From contig JARKQG010000018.1 in assembly GCA_029974035.1 (NCBI GenBank), positions 1-22,037 of the forward strand: a stretch of DNA of 22,037 nt, in the 5' to 3' direction. The DNA is from Eubacteriales bacterium (GTDB lineage Bacteria; Bacillota_A; Clostridia; Christensenellales; Aristaeellaceae). The notes below the pieces were generated by a model. The model was not told the DNA's origin, did no database searches, and was given only the letters and a program-made list of their open reading frames with translations. This document shows, piece after piece, positions 15,563 through 22,037 of the stretch (positions within the stretch are counted from its first letter, which is position 1; every line of letters starts with the position of its first letter). The translations under genes were made by a program, and so were the position numbers.

Positions 15563-16642
15563 TCATTTGTGAACGATCCAGCCCTCGTGGGCCAATAGCT
15601 CCGCCGTCAGCACCGCGCCGCCCGCCGCGCCCCGGAGCGTGTTGTGGGAGAGGCCGACGAACTTGTAGTCCAGGATCGCGTCCTCCCGCAGCCGGCCCAC
15701 GGCGATGCCCATGCCGCCGTAGAGATCGCGGTCCAGCCGCGTCTGCGGGCGGTTCTCCTCTTCGAAATAGGTAAGGAATTTCTCGGGCGCGCTGGGCAGG
15801 CGGTACTTCTGGGGCAGGCCCTCGCAGGCGGCCCAGCGGGCGAGGATCTCGTCCCGGGACGGCTTGACGCGAAAGCCCACCGACACCGCCGCCATGTGGC
15901 CGTCGCTGGCCGCCACGCGGTAGCACTGGGCGCTGATGACCGGCTTTTCCGCCATCACGATGCGCCCGCCCTCCACGCGGCCCCAGATCTTCAGCGGCTC
16001 GATCTCGCTTTTTTGCTCCTCACCGCCGATGAAGGGAATGACGTTGTCCACCATCTCCGGCCAGGAACGAAAGGTCTTGCCCGCGCCGGAGATCGCCTGA
16101 TAGGTGGCGACCATCACCTTCTCGAGCCCGAATTCTCGGAGCGGCTCCAGCGCGGGCACGTAGCCCTGGATAGAGCAGTTGGGCTTGCAGGCGACAAAGC
16201 CCACCCGGGTGCCCAGTCGGGTGCGCTGCGCCTCGATGACGGCCATGTGATCGGAATTGATCTCCGGGATCATCATGGGCACATCCTCCGCCATGCGGAA
16301 GGCGGAATTATTGGACACCACCGGCGTTTCCGCCCGGGCATAGGCGGTTTCCAGCGCGCGGATCTGGTCCTTGGGCATGTCGACCGCGCAGAAGATGAAG
16401 TCCACCTGGTCCGCGATCTTTTCCACGTCGGCGGCGTCCTGCACCGTCATTTCGCGGACGGCCTCCGGCACCGGCCACTCAAAGGCCCAGCGCCCGCCCA
16501 CCGCGTCGATGTATTTCTGCCCGGCCGAGCGCGCGCTGGCGGCCACCACGGCCACGTCAAACCACGGATGCTCCGCCAGAATCGATACAAACCGCTGCCC
16601 CACCATGCCCGTCGCCCCGACAATGCCCGCACGGTACTTCAC
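15563..16642 (-). CDS. asd: Aspartate-semialdehyde dehydrogenase (archaeal/fungal-type)
   Basis: This 359-residue enzyme reduces aspartyl phosphate to aspartate semialdehyde with NADPH. It shows an N-terminal dinucleotide-binding GATGMVGQRFV and SNNSAFRMAEDVPMMIPEIN. The catalytic Cys156 is in CKPNCSIQGY, followed by the substrate segment SGAGKTFRSW and the His-bearing RVAASDGHMAAVSV. The KPNCSIQG context and length point to the group common in archaea and fungi rather than the E. coli type. The reading frame is open to a GTG at 16666. The GTG at 16642, giving VKYRAGIVGATG, is preferred because a G-rich site lies about 8 bases upstream. It lies between the acetyltransferase gene and dapA in the leftward operon. 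No separate promoter is evident in the 56-base gap upstream. Confidence 0.95.
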   Translation of the reverse strand: MKYRAGIVGATGMVGQRFVSILAEHPWFDVAVVAASARSAGQKYIDAVGGRWAFEWPVPEAVREMTVQDAADVEKIADQVDFIFCAVDMPKDQIRALETAYARAETPVVSNNSAFRMAEDVPMMIPEINSDHMAVIEAQRTRLGTRVGFVACKPNCSIQGYVPALEPLREFGLEKVMVATYQAISGAGKTFRSWPEMVDNVIPFIGGEEQKSEIEPLKIWGRVEGGRIVMAEKPVISAQCYRVAASDGHMAAVSVGFRVKPSRDEILARWAACEGLPQKYRLPSAPEKFLTYFEEENRPQTRLDRDLYGGMGIAVGRLREDAILDYKFVGLSHNTLRGAAGGAVLTAELLAHEGWIVHK

Positions 16643-16698
16643 GCTTCGTTCCCCCCGTATCCCCACAGTATTCCGGCCGCGCCGGACGCGTTCAGGCC

Positions 16699-17505
16699 CT
16701 ACTCCACCTCAATGGCCGGATAGCGCATCAGCATCTGCGCCGGGCGAAAGCCCGACGTGGCCGCCAGCCGCGCCGCGGCGATGAGCCGGGTCCGGACGTC
16801 GAAATAGGCCTCGGTAAGCCCCCGATCCAGAAAGTACAGCCGCGCCAGGTCCATCAGATAGCTGGCGACGCCCTTTCTCTGCCAGGCCGGGCTGGTCAGC
16901 GCGATGCCGACGACGCCGCGCCCCGAATCCGACCAGACCACCATCTCGCCCGCCAGGCCCGTGGGCGCGATCATCAGAAGCCGCGCAAAGTCCGGCAGTT
17001 TTTTCAGGCCCTTGAGCCAGGCCATGTCTCGGCTGCGGCCGAACATGGCGTTGTAGCGCTCGAGAAAGTACTTGCTCTCGTTTTCGTCGGCCAGATAATC
17101 CCGGACGATGGTGCAGCCCTGGGGCAGGTGCCGGTAGATGGGGCCGTGGCGCAGCGCCCGCACGGTGCGCACCAGGCCGTCCTCGTCGCGGTACCCCAGC
17201 GCCATCAGCGCGCCCATGCGGGCGGCGTCCCCCGGCGCGCACTCGGCGTAGACCAGCGCGGGCACGCCCGGCTTTTGCCGGGCGATGACCAGCGCGCGGG
17301 TCGTGGCCGCGCCCAGCAGCGCGTCCTCCGCCGCCGCCTCGCAGCTGGCGCGCACCAGAATCTGGTGGGGCCGTTCCGGGCACAGCGCGGGCACCATGCT
17401 CCCCTGCACGCTGGCCTCGCCAATTTTGGTTTCCAGATCGTCCAGCGCGACAAACGCATTTTCGACGTCGAGCCCAGGGGCCGCGTCGGCGTACCGTATC
17501 TTCAT
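16699..17505 (-). CDS. GNAT-family N-acetyltransferase
   Basis: This 268-residue protein has a C-terminal GNAT domain. The acetyl-CoA-binding turn is seen as ALTSPAWQRKGVASYLMD, followed by a helix-strand pair (LTEAYFDVRTRLIAAARLAATSGF) typical of the fold's end. The N-terminal half (residues ~1-110) ends with VPALVYAECAPGDAARMGALMALGYRDEDG, itself resembling the end of a second GNAT lobe. The protein may therefore be a double-GNAT form in which the first lobe is worn down. The substrate is unknown. The ATG at 17505 is used; a GGAGGAAG site lies 12 bases upstream. An earlier in-frame start at 17550 would overlap the guaA-like gene. It sits 29 bases after that gene and before asd, within the same transcription unit. 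Assignment to a specific acetyltransferase is not possible. Confidence 0.75.
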   Translation of the reverse strand: MKIRYADAAPGLDVENAFVALDDLETKIGEASVQGSMVPALCPERPHQILVRASCEAAAEDALLGAATTRALVIARQKPGVPALVYAECAPGDAARMGALMALGYRDEDGLVRTVRALRHGPIYRHLPQGCTIVRDYLADENESKYFLERYNAMFGRSRDMAWLKGLKKLPDFARLLMIAPTGLAGEMVVWSDSGRGVVGIALTSPAWQRKGVASYLMDLARLYFLDRGLTEAYFDVRTRLIAAARLAATSGFRPAQMLMRYPAIEVE

Positions 17506-17534
17506 GCTTCCATGCTTCCTCCGTGATAGGCGCC

Positions 17535-18980
17535 TCAGTCGTCCTCCCACTCCACCAGCGAAGGCGGTTGCCCGGTCACGTCGTAGACGACGCGGCTGAT
17601 GCCCTCCACCTCGGCCGTCACCCGCTCGACCACGCGCTCCATCAGGTCATAGGGCAGGCGAAACGCGTTGGCGCCGTTCATGGCCCGAAGCGCCAGCGTG
17701 CGGCCCATGCCACCGGAGGCGCTGCGGGTGGCCACCCCGGGCAAAAGCGCAAAATACTGGCGAATGCGCTTGTCCAGCCCGGCTTTTTGGATCTCCTCGC
17801 AGAAGATGGCGTCGGCCTCGCGGAGCATCTCCAGCCGCTCCGGCGTCGCCGGGCCCATCATGCGCACGGCCAGCCCCGCCGTGGGAAAGGGCGGGCGCTG
17901 CGCCAGCTCGCCGGGCAGACCCAACTGGTCCGCCACCTGGCGGACTTCCTCCTTGAAGAGGCGGCGCACCGGCTGAATCAGCGCCTTGAAGGGCGAATCG
18001 GCGGACAGTGTCCGGTCCATCAGCGCGGAGCCGCCCACCACGTCGGTATAGGTGACGCCCAGGCCCAGCGCGCGGGCGCCCACGCTCCGGGCTTCCTCCT
18101 CCAGCACCCGGAGAATCTCCCGGTCCACCAGCCCGGTCTTGCGGTCGGTGCCGGAAATGCCCGCCAGCCGCTCAATGAAGCGCGCGCGGGTGTCGATCAC
18201 CCGGAGGCGGATGCCCTGGGGCTCCAGGCTCTTGCGGGTGAGGTCCAGATCGCCCTTGCGCATGAGACCGGTGTCCACGTGGACGCAGCTGAGCTGCTCG
18301 CCCAGCGCGCGGAACATCAGCGCGGCGCACACCACGGAATCCACGCCGCCCGACACCGCCAGAAGCACCCGTCCCCCCTGGGCCAGGCTCTGAATCTGCT
18401 GCAGCGTCTCCTCAATGAAGCGGTCAAAGTTCCAGACCGGTTCGCACCTGCACACATCCCGCGCAAAATTGCGCAGGATGCGGAAACCGTCCGGATCGTT
18501 CTGCTCGGTGTAAAATTGGAGACCAAAGAGGCGATCCTCCGCCGAAAAGGCGGCGGCGCGTCCATCCTCGGTGGCGGCGATGGCGCGGGCGCCCTCGGGC
18601 AGTTCCAGCGCGTCCAGCCGGTCAAAGTAGCGCTCGCTCTCCCCCAGGCCCGCGAAGAGCGGCACCTCGTCAAAGCGCACCTGCGCGGTGCCATTGGCCA
18701 ATGCGGTGGGCGCGGAAGACCCGCCCAGCGCGTCCAGCAAAAGCCGCGCGCCGGCCCCCATCGCCAATACGGGCACGCCCAGCGCGACCAGGCCGGAAAT
18801 GTCCGGCGCGGCACCGCCGTCACCCGCGATGATCACGCCCATCGGCGCGGCCGCGCGGATCATCTCGATGGGCGCGGACGCGGGCAGCACCTCGCTGTAC
18901 ACCTGCTCGCTGCGCACCCGTCGGGCCACGGCGCTGCCGCGGCCGTCGCCAAGGTCCAGCACCAGAATCATGTTACTCAT
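17535..18980 (-). CDS. Divergent GMP-synthase-like protein with degenerate glutaminase domain
   Basis: This 481-residue protein has the GuaA architecture. An N-terminal class I glutamine amidotransferase domain (~1-185) comes first, then an ATP-pyrophosphatase with intact P-loop SGGVDS (210-215) and VDTGLMRKGD, and a C-terminal dimerisation domain ending VVYDVTGQPPSLVEWE. The glutaminase triad is broken. The Cys of the usual GICYGMQ is Gly75 (VLAMGAGAR) and the His of QFHPE is Tyr157 (QFYTE); only Glu159 remains. The SHHNVGGLP segment conserved in GMP synthases is not recognisable; SADSPFKAL stands in its place. It could therefore be an ammonia-using GMP synthase or an enzyme for another nucleotide-like substrate. 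The ATG at 18980 follows GGGAGGG by about 9 bases and overlaps the mazG-like gene's end by 8 bases, so the two are translationally coupled. Confidence 0.85.
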   Translation of the reverse strand: MSNMILVLDLGDGRGSAVARRVRSEQVYSEVLPASAPIEMIRAAAPMGVIIAGDGGAAPDISGLVALGVPVLAMGAGARLLLDALGGSSAPTALANGTAQVRFDEVPLFAGLGESERYFDRLDALELPEGARAIAATEDGRAAAFSAEDRLFGLQFYTEQNDPDGFRILRNFARDVCRCEPVWNFDRFIEETLQQIQSLAQGGRVLLAVSGGVDSVVCAALMFRALGEQLSCVHVDTGLMRKGDLDLTRKSLEPQGIRLRVIDTRARFIERLAGISGTDRKTGLVDREILRVLEEEARSVGARALGLGVTYTDVVGGSALMDRTLSADSPFKALIQPVRRLFKEEVRQVADQLGLPGELAQRPPFPTAGLAVRMMGPATPERLEMLREADAIFCEEIQKAGLDKRIRQYFALLPGVATRSASGGMGRTLALRAMNGANAFRLPYDLMERVVERVTAEVEGISRVVYDVTGQPPSLVEWEDD

Positions 18981-19341
18981 GCCTTGCGCCCTCCCGGTCC
19001 CATCGGCTGTTGCGCCGGGCGTTGACAATCTCTATTTTGCGCAGGATCGCTCCGGTTATGTCGATGCCCAGCGTGCGCGTCAGCTGCAGGCCGTACATCA
19101 TCACATCGGCAAATTCCTCTGCGATCATTTCGATGCGGGCGGGATCCTCGCCGCGCATCAGCGCGCGAACCTCGTCGTCGCCCAACCATTGGAAATGCTC
19201 GAGCAGTTCGCTCATCTCGACGGTCATCGCCATTGCCACGTGCTGCGGGTTCTGCACGCCGTCCACGCCCCAGCCCTTGCGCAGGCAGAGCGCGTGCACC
19301 GCGTCCTTCAGCGTCCCCAGCGTGGTATCCCGGTCGTTCAT
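18973..19341 (-). CDS. MazG-like nucleotide pyrophosphohydrolase
   Basis: This 122-residue all-alpha protein is of the MazG/dCTPase (RS21-C6-like) group, which converts NTPs or dNTPs to NMPs plus pyrophosphate using Mg2+. The metal-binding pattern is visible as Glu42-x-x-Glu45 (VEMSELLEHFQW) and Glu75/Glu76-x-x-Asp79 (IAEEFADVMMY), with the typical ending ILRKIEIVNARR. Members clean noncanonical nucleotides; the precise substrate cannot be read from sequence. The ATG at 19341 is chosen for the AAGGAAG site 7 bases upstream. An in-frame ATG at 19401 would fall in the leader without such a site. It is the first gene of the leftward operon, with its own promoter, and its stop overlaps the guaA-like start. 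Confidence 0.87.
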   Translation of the reverse strand: MNDRDTTLGTLKDAVHALCLRKGWGVDGVQNPQHVAMAMTVEMSELLEHFQWLGDDEVRALMRGEDPARIEMIAEEFADVMMYGLQLTRTLGIDITGAILRKIEIVNARRNSRWDREGARHE

Positions 19342-19436
19342 GCAAAACTTCCTTTTTTGCGGCTCCGGATGGCGCGCCCATGCCGACGGGGCCGCGCGCA
19401 ACCCGCGGGGCGGATATCGGGCGCCCGAATGGTTCC

Positions 19437-19464
19437 ATTATACAGATTTTTGCCGATTGCGCAA
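19437..19464 (-). promoter_or_regulatory. Promoter of the mazG-like/guaA-like/asd/dapA/nfnAB operon
   Basis: On the minus strand, TTGCGC (19459-19464) and a perfect TATAAT (19437-19442) are separated by 16 bases. The leader to the mazG-like ATG is about 90 bases, very GC-rich, with no riboswitch that I recognise. Confidence 0.65.
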
Positions 19465-19529
19465 GCCGCGCTTCGTGAAAATGCGTTAACACGCGTGCAA
19501 ACGCCGCCCAGACGCGGCGAACGGGCGCG

Positions 19530-19559
19530 AAAAAGCGCCGCGGGACCATGCGGCGCTTT
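19530..19559 (-). terminator. Intrinsic terminator of the rplJ-rplL operon
   Basis: AAAGCGCCGC (19532-19541) pairs with GCGGCGCTTT (19550-19559). On the minus strand the stem is followed by a T5 run. It lies just after the rplL stop. Confidence 0.9.
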
Positions 19560-19577
19560 GACGGATCTCCGGGAAAT

Positions 19578-19958
19578 TTACTTGATTTCGACGGTGGCGC
19601 CGACTTCGGCAAACGCCTTCTTGATCTTCTCGGCCTCTTCCTTGTTGACGCCTTCCTTGAGGGTCTTGGGGGCGCCGTCCACCAGGTCCTTGGCTTCCTT
19701 GAGGCCCAGGCCCGACACGACTTCGCGGACGACCTTGATGACCTTGATCTTCTCGGAGCCGACGTCCTTCAGCACGACGTCAAACTCGGTCTTCTCCTCG
19801 GCGGCTTCCGCGGGGGCGGCGGCGGCGGGGGCGGCGGCGGCGACGGCCATCGGCGCGGCGGCGGACACGCCAAACTTCTCTTCCAAGGCCTTCACGAGCT
19901 CGGCGAGCTCCAGAACGGTCATCGACTCGATGGCGGAAATGAGTTCTTCACGGTTCAT
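19578..19958 (-). CDS. rplL: 50S ribosomal protein L7/L12
   Basis: This 126-residue stalk protein recruits translation factors to the ribosome. An N-terminal dimerisation helix pair ([28 protein letters not shown]) is followed by the Ala/Pro-rich flexible hinge (~33-55). The globular C-terminal domain follows, with [21 protein letters not shown] and [28 protein letters not shown]. The start has a GAGGA ribosome site. It lies 42 bases after rplJ in the classic order and ends at a terminator. Confidence 0.99.
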   Translation of the reverse strand: MNREELISAIESMTVLELAELVKALEEKFGVSAAAPMAVAAAAPAAAAPAEAAEEKTEFDVVLKDVGSEKIKVIKVVREVVSGLGLKEAKDLVDGAPKTLKEGVNKEEAEKIKKAFAEVGATVEIK

Positions 19959-20000
19959 GATGATATCCTCCTCAAATAATGGCTGGAATTGGACTGGGGA

Positions 20001-20528
20001 TCATTCCCCGGCTTTCTGCTTGCGCACGGCGTCGATGGCGTAGACCAGCGAACGCAGCGTCGCGCTGAGCACGCCCACAAGGCCGGTGATCGGCGCGTTC
20101 AGGCTGCCCATCATCTTGGCGATCAGGACTTCCTTCGGCGGCAGCTCGCTGAGCGCCTGCACGCCCGCCACGTCGATGGTGGCCCGGTCGACCACGCCGC
20201 ACTTGACGGTGGTCTTCTTGACCTTCTTGATGAAGTCGGTGATCACCTTCGCGGGGGCCACCGCGTCCTTCATGCCGAAGGCGAGGGCGGTGGGGCCGTT
20301 CAGGAAGGGATCCAGGCCCTCGATGCCTAGCTCCTGGGCGGCGAGGCGCACCATCGTGTTCTTGAGCACGACGTACTCTACGCCCGCGGCGCGGCACTGG
20401 TTGCGCAGCTCCGTCACCTCCGCGACCGTCAGGCCGCGATAGTCGATGAGCACCACGGAATGGGCCTTTTCAAACTTCGCACGGATGTCTTGGACGACTG
20501 CCTTTTTGAGCTCCAAATTATTGGACAT
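20001..20528 (-). CDS. rplJ: 50S ribosomal protein L10
   Basis: This 175-residue protein anchors the L7/L12 dimers to 23S rRNA. It has the N-terminal segment with VVLIDYRGLTVAEVTELRNQCRAAGVEY, then VLKNTMVRLA, and a C-terminal helix region for L7/L12 binding. The ATG at 20528 follows GAGGTGT. It is preceded by a promoter, an L10-type leader with an intrinsic terminator, and then the gene, so its expression is probably autoregulated by L10(L12)4 binding to the leader. Confidence 0.98.
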   Translation of the reverse strand: MSNNLELKKAVVQDIRAKFEKAHSVVLIDYRGLTVAEVTELRNQCRAAGVEYVVLKNTMVRLAAQELGIEGLDPFLNGPTALAFGMKDAVAPAKVITDFIKKVKKTTVKCGVVDRATIDVAGVQALSELPPKEVLIAKMMGSLNAPITGLVGVLSATLRSLVYAIDAVRKQKAGE

Positions 20529-20565
20529 TCATTACACCTCGCTTCTCGTCCCGTCTCGGACGCCT

Positions 20566-20602
20566 AAAAAAATCGCCCTTGCGCCAAACGCGCAAACGGC
20601 GA
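20566..20602 (-). terminator. Attenuator at the end of the L10 leader
   Basis: On the minus strand, TCGCC and TTGCGC pair with GCGCAA and GGCGA to form a hairpin across 20602-20573, followed directly by seven T (20572-20566). It sits about 40 bases before the rplJ ATG, where readthrough or termination would set rplJL expression. Confidence 0.85.
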
Positions 20603-20695
20603 CACACATGTCGTTCCGGCTGCGCCTCGGCGAGCGGCCCGGGGGCCTTATGCGTCTGCACTCGCTGTCTATGGCACGGCTCAATTTCTAAGCAC
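20566..20695 (-). ncRNA. L10-type ribosomal protein leader (cis-regulatory RNA)
   Basis: The 130-base leader carries AGACAGCGAG (20670-20661) and CTCGCCGAGG facing it near 20634-20625. The inner GCGAG/CTCGC pair and flank a kink-turn-like internal loop (AGACA opposite CGAGG), as in the Firmicutes L10 leader. It ends in a Rho-independent attenuator. Known members bind L10(L12)4 and lower rplJL expression when L10 is in excess. The 5' end is inferred from the promoter. Confidence 0.8.
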
Positions 20696-20701
20696 TCGAT
20701 C

Positions 20702-20730
20702 AATATACCATCGGGCCCGTGTTCTGTCAA
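20702..20730 (-). promoter_or_regulatory. Promoter of the rplJ-rplL operon
   Basis: On the minus strand, TTGACA (20725-20730) and TATATT (20702-20707) are separated by 17 bases, between the rplA terminator and the L10 leader. Confidence 0.8.
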
Positions 20731-20765
20731 GTTAAATCTGGCCCTCAAGCCCGGGCGACGGGCGC

Positions 20766-20803
20766 AAAAAACGCCGGGGGCCGCGATGGCGGCCTCCCGG
20801 CGT
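20766..20803 (-). terminator. Intrinsic terminator after rplA
   Basis: A long GC stem (ACGCCGGG and GGCCGC against GCGGCC and CCCGGCGT, 20771-20803) is followed on the minus strand by six T. It separates rplKA from rplJL, so the two pairs are independent transcription units, though readthrough is possible. Confidence 0.92.
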
Positions 20804-20812
20804 CCGGCGCGC

Positions 20813-21499
20813 TTAGAACTTCAGCGCGTTCAGCTTGATGCCCGGGCCCATGGTGCTCGACAGCACCGCGGAGCGGATGTAGGTGCCCTTGGCGGTGGAG
20901 GGCTTGGCCTTGATGATGGCCTCCATCAGCGTCTTGAGGTTCTCGCCCAGCTTGGCCTCCTCAAAGGACGCCTTGCCCACGGGGCAGTGGATGATGGCCG
21001 TCTTGTCGACGCGGTACTCCACCTTGCCGGCCTTGATCTCGGTGATGGCGCGGGCGATGTCCATGGTGACGGTGCCGGTCTTCGGGTTGGGCATGAGGCC
21101 CTTGGGGCCCAGCACGCGGCCCAGACGGCCGACCATGCCCATCATGTCGGGGGTGGCGACCATCACGTCAAAACCGAACCAGCCGCCCTGAATCTTGGCG
21201 ATCATGTCCTCGGCGCCGACAAAGTCCGCGCCGGCGGCCTCGGCTTCCTTGGCCTTATCGGCCTTGCAGATGACCAGGACGCTCTTGGTCCGGCCGGTGC
21301 CGTGGGGCAGCACGACGGTGCCGCGCACCTGCTGGTCGGCGTGGCGCGGATCGACGCCCAGGCGGACGTGGAGCTCGACCGTTTCGTCAAACTTGGCCTT
21401 GGCGGTCTGCTTCACGAGCGACACGGCCTCTTCGGGGTCGTACTGCTTGAGGCGGTCGATCAGCTTCATGCTGTCGGAATACTTTTTGCCCTGCTTCAT
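20813..21499 (-). CDS. rplA: 50S ribosomal protein L1
   Basis: This 228-residue protein forms the L1 stalk at the ribosomal E site and in many bacteria represses its own rplKA mRNA. Recognisable parts are [21 protein letters not shown], the signature region around [35 protein letters not shown], and the C-terminal [25 protein letters not shown] 21499 is chosen for the AAGGAGG site 7 bases upstream; an in-frame start at 21541 lies in the gap after rplK. It follows rplK by 58 bases and ends at a strong terminator. Confidence 0.98.
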   Translation of the reverse strand: MKQGKKYSDSMKLIDRLKQYDPEEAVSLVKQTAKAKFDETVELHVRLGVDPRHADQQVRGTVVLPHGTGRTKSVLVICKADKAKEAEAAGADFVGAEDMIAKIQGGWFGFDVMVATPDMMGMVGRLGRVLGPKGLMPNPKTGTVTMDIARAITEIKAGKVEYRVDKTAIIHCPVGKASFEEAKLGENLKTLMEAIIKAKPSTAKGTYIRSAVLSSTMGPGIKLNALKF

Positions 21500-21557
21500 G
21501 AATATCCTCCTTGTGGTGTTAGCGGCGCTATGTCCTCCCACAGTATTTCGGCTGGAA

Positions 21558-21983
21558 TCAGTCGACGACGACGACGCCCATCGAGCGCGCGGTGCCGGCC
21601 ACCATGCTCATCGCGGCCTCGACGGAGGCTGCGTTGAGGTCCGGCATTTTGAGCTCCGCGATTTCGCGGACCTGCGCCTTGGTGATGTTGGCCACCTTGT
21701 CGCGGTTGGGGCGGCCGGAGGCGCTCTCAAGGCCGCAGGCCTTCTTGATCAGCACCGCGGCGGGCGGCGTCTTGGTGATGAAGGTGAAGGAGCGATCCTG
21801 ATACACGGTGATGACCACCGGGATGATCAGGCCGACCTGCTTGGCGGTGCGGTCGTTGAACTCCTTGCAAAAGCCGGGGATGTTCACGCCGTGCTGACCC
21901 AGCGCCGGGCCGATCGGCGGCGCGGGCGTCGCCTTGCCGGCGTTGACCTGCAGCTTGATCATTGCTGTGACTTTCTTGGCCAT
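21558..21983 (-). CDS. rplK: 50S ribosomal protein L11
   Basis: This 141-residue protein is part of the GTPase-associated centre and is needed for RelA-type stringent signalling. It has the Pro-rich N-terminal segment ([25 protein letters not shown]) and FCKEFNDRT, and the rRNA-binding C-terminal domain with [20 protein letters not shown] and the ending [10 protein letters not shown]. The ATG follows GAGGAGG. Upstream, bases 21984-22037 are non-coding leader with a small CAGCCG/CGGCTG palindrome at 22020-22034. nusG would be expected just outside the window. Confidence 0.99.
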   Translation of the reverse strand: MAKKVTAMIKLQVNAGKATPAPPIGPALGQHGVNIPGFCKEFNDRTAKQVGLIIPVVITVYQDRSFTFITKTPPAAVLIKKACGLESASGRPNRDKVANITKAQVREIAELKMPDLNAASVEAAMSMVAGTARSMGVVVVD

Positions 21984-22037
21984 GGGGGTTCCTCCTCTAC
22001 ATTATGTGGTGAAACGGAACAGCCGCGGCGGCTGCCC

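Overview
The window is a GC-rich chromosomal segment that looks like an anaerobic, high-GC Clostridia-type Firmicute. The pointers are an electron-bifurcating NfnAB pair, a Firmicutes-style L10 leader, strong purine-rich Shine-Dalgarno (SD) sites, many sigma-A promoters with 17-bp spacing, and a CtsR-box-like site at clpB. Species cannot be assigned from sequence reading alone. There are no rRNA genes, tRNAs, CRISPR arrays, insertion sequences or phage genes in view. Most content is housekeeping.

Layout, left to right. Bases 1-1540 (+) hold the 3' end of folC, a Dabb-domain protein and a DUF2148 ferredoxin-domain protein. Bases 1589-2819 (+) hold a promoter and a membrane diguanylate cyclase. 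A small-type SRP RNA lies on the minus strand at 2855-2980, convergent with that gene. Bases 3047-5406 (+) hold two tandem CNNM/CBS transporter-like genes. Bases 5459-6121 (+) hold a promoter and a membrane-anchored protein that looks like a degenerate GGDEF domain, followed by an asparaginase. A long bidirectional terminator separates the asparaginase from convergent glyA (-). glyA and clpB (+) diverge from facing promoters. After clpB there is a 309-base gap with its own promoter and a strong RNA hairpin, then a lone CobH/CbiC-like protein and a terminator.

The right half (12311-22037) is read leftward. In transcription order it carries rplK-rplA, a terminator, a promoter with an L10-type leader and attenuator, rplJ-rplL, a terminator, and a promoter. 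That promoter starts what looks like one seven-gene operon: mazG-like, guaA-like, GNAT acetyltransferase, asd, dapA, nfnA, nfnB. Asd and DapA make the diaminopimelate/lysine precursor and NfnAB can supply NADPH, so the distal half is metabolically coherent.

The most unusual item is the guaA-like gene. Its ATP-pyrophosphatase P-loop is intact, but the glutaminase Cys and His are replaced and the conserved SHHNVGG loop of GMP synthases is not recognisable. Its start overlaps the end of a MazG-type pyrophosphohydrolase. Other items worth a look are the degenerate GGDEF protein, the structured leader before the orphan CobH-like gene, and a hairpin covering the dapA ribosome-binding site.
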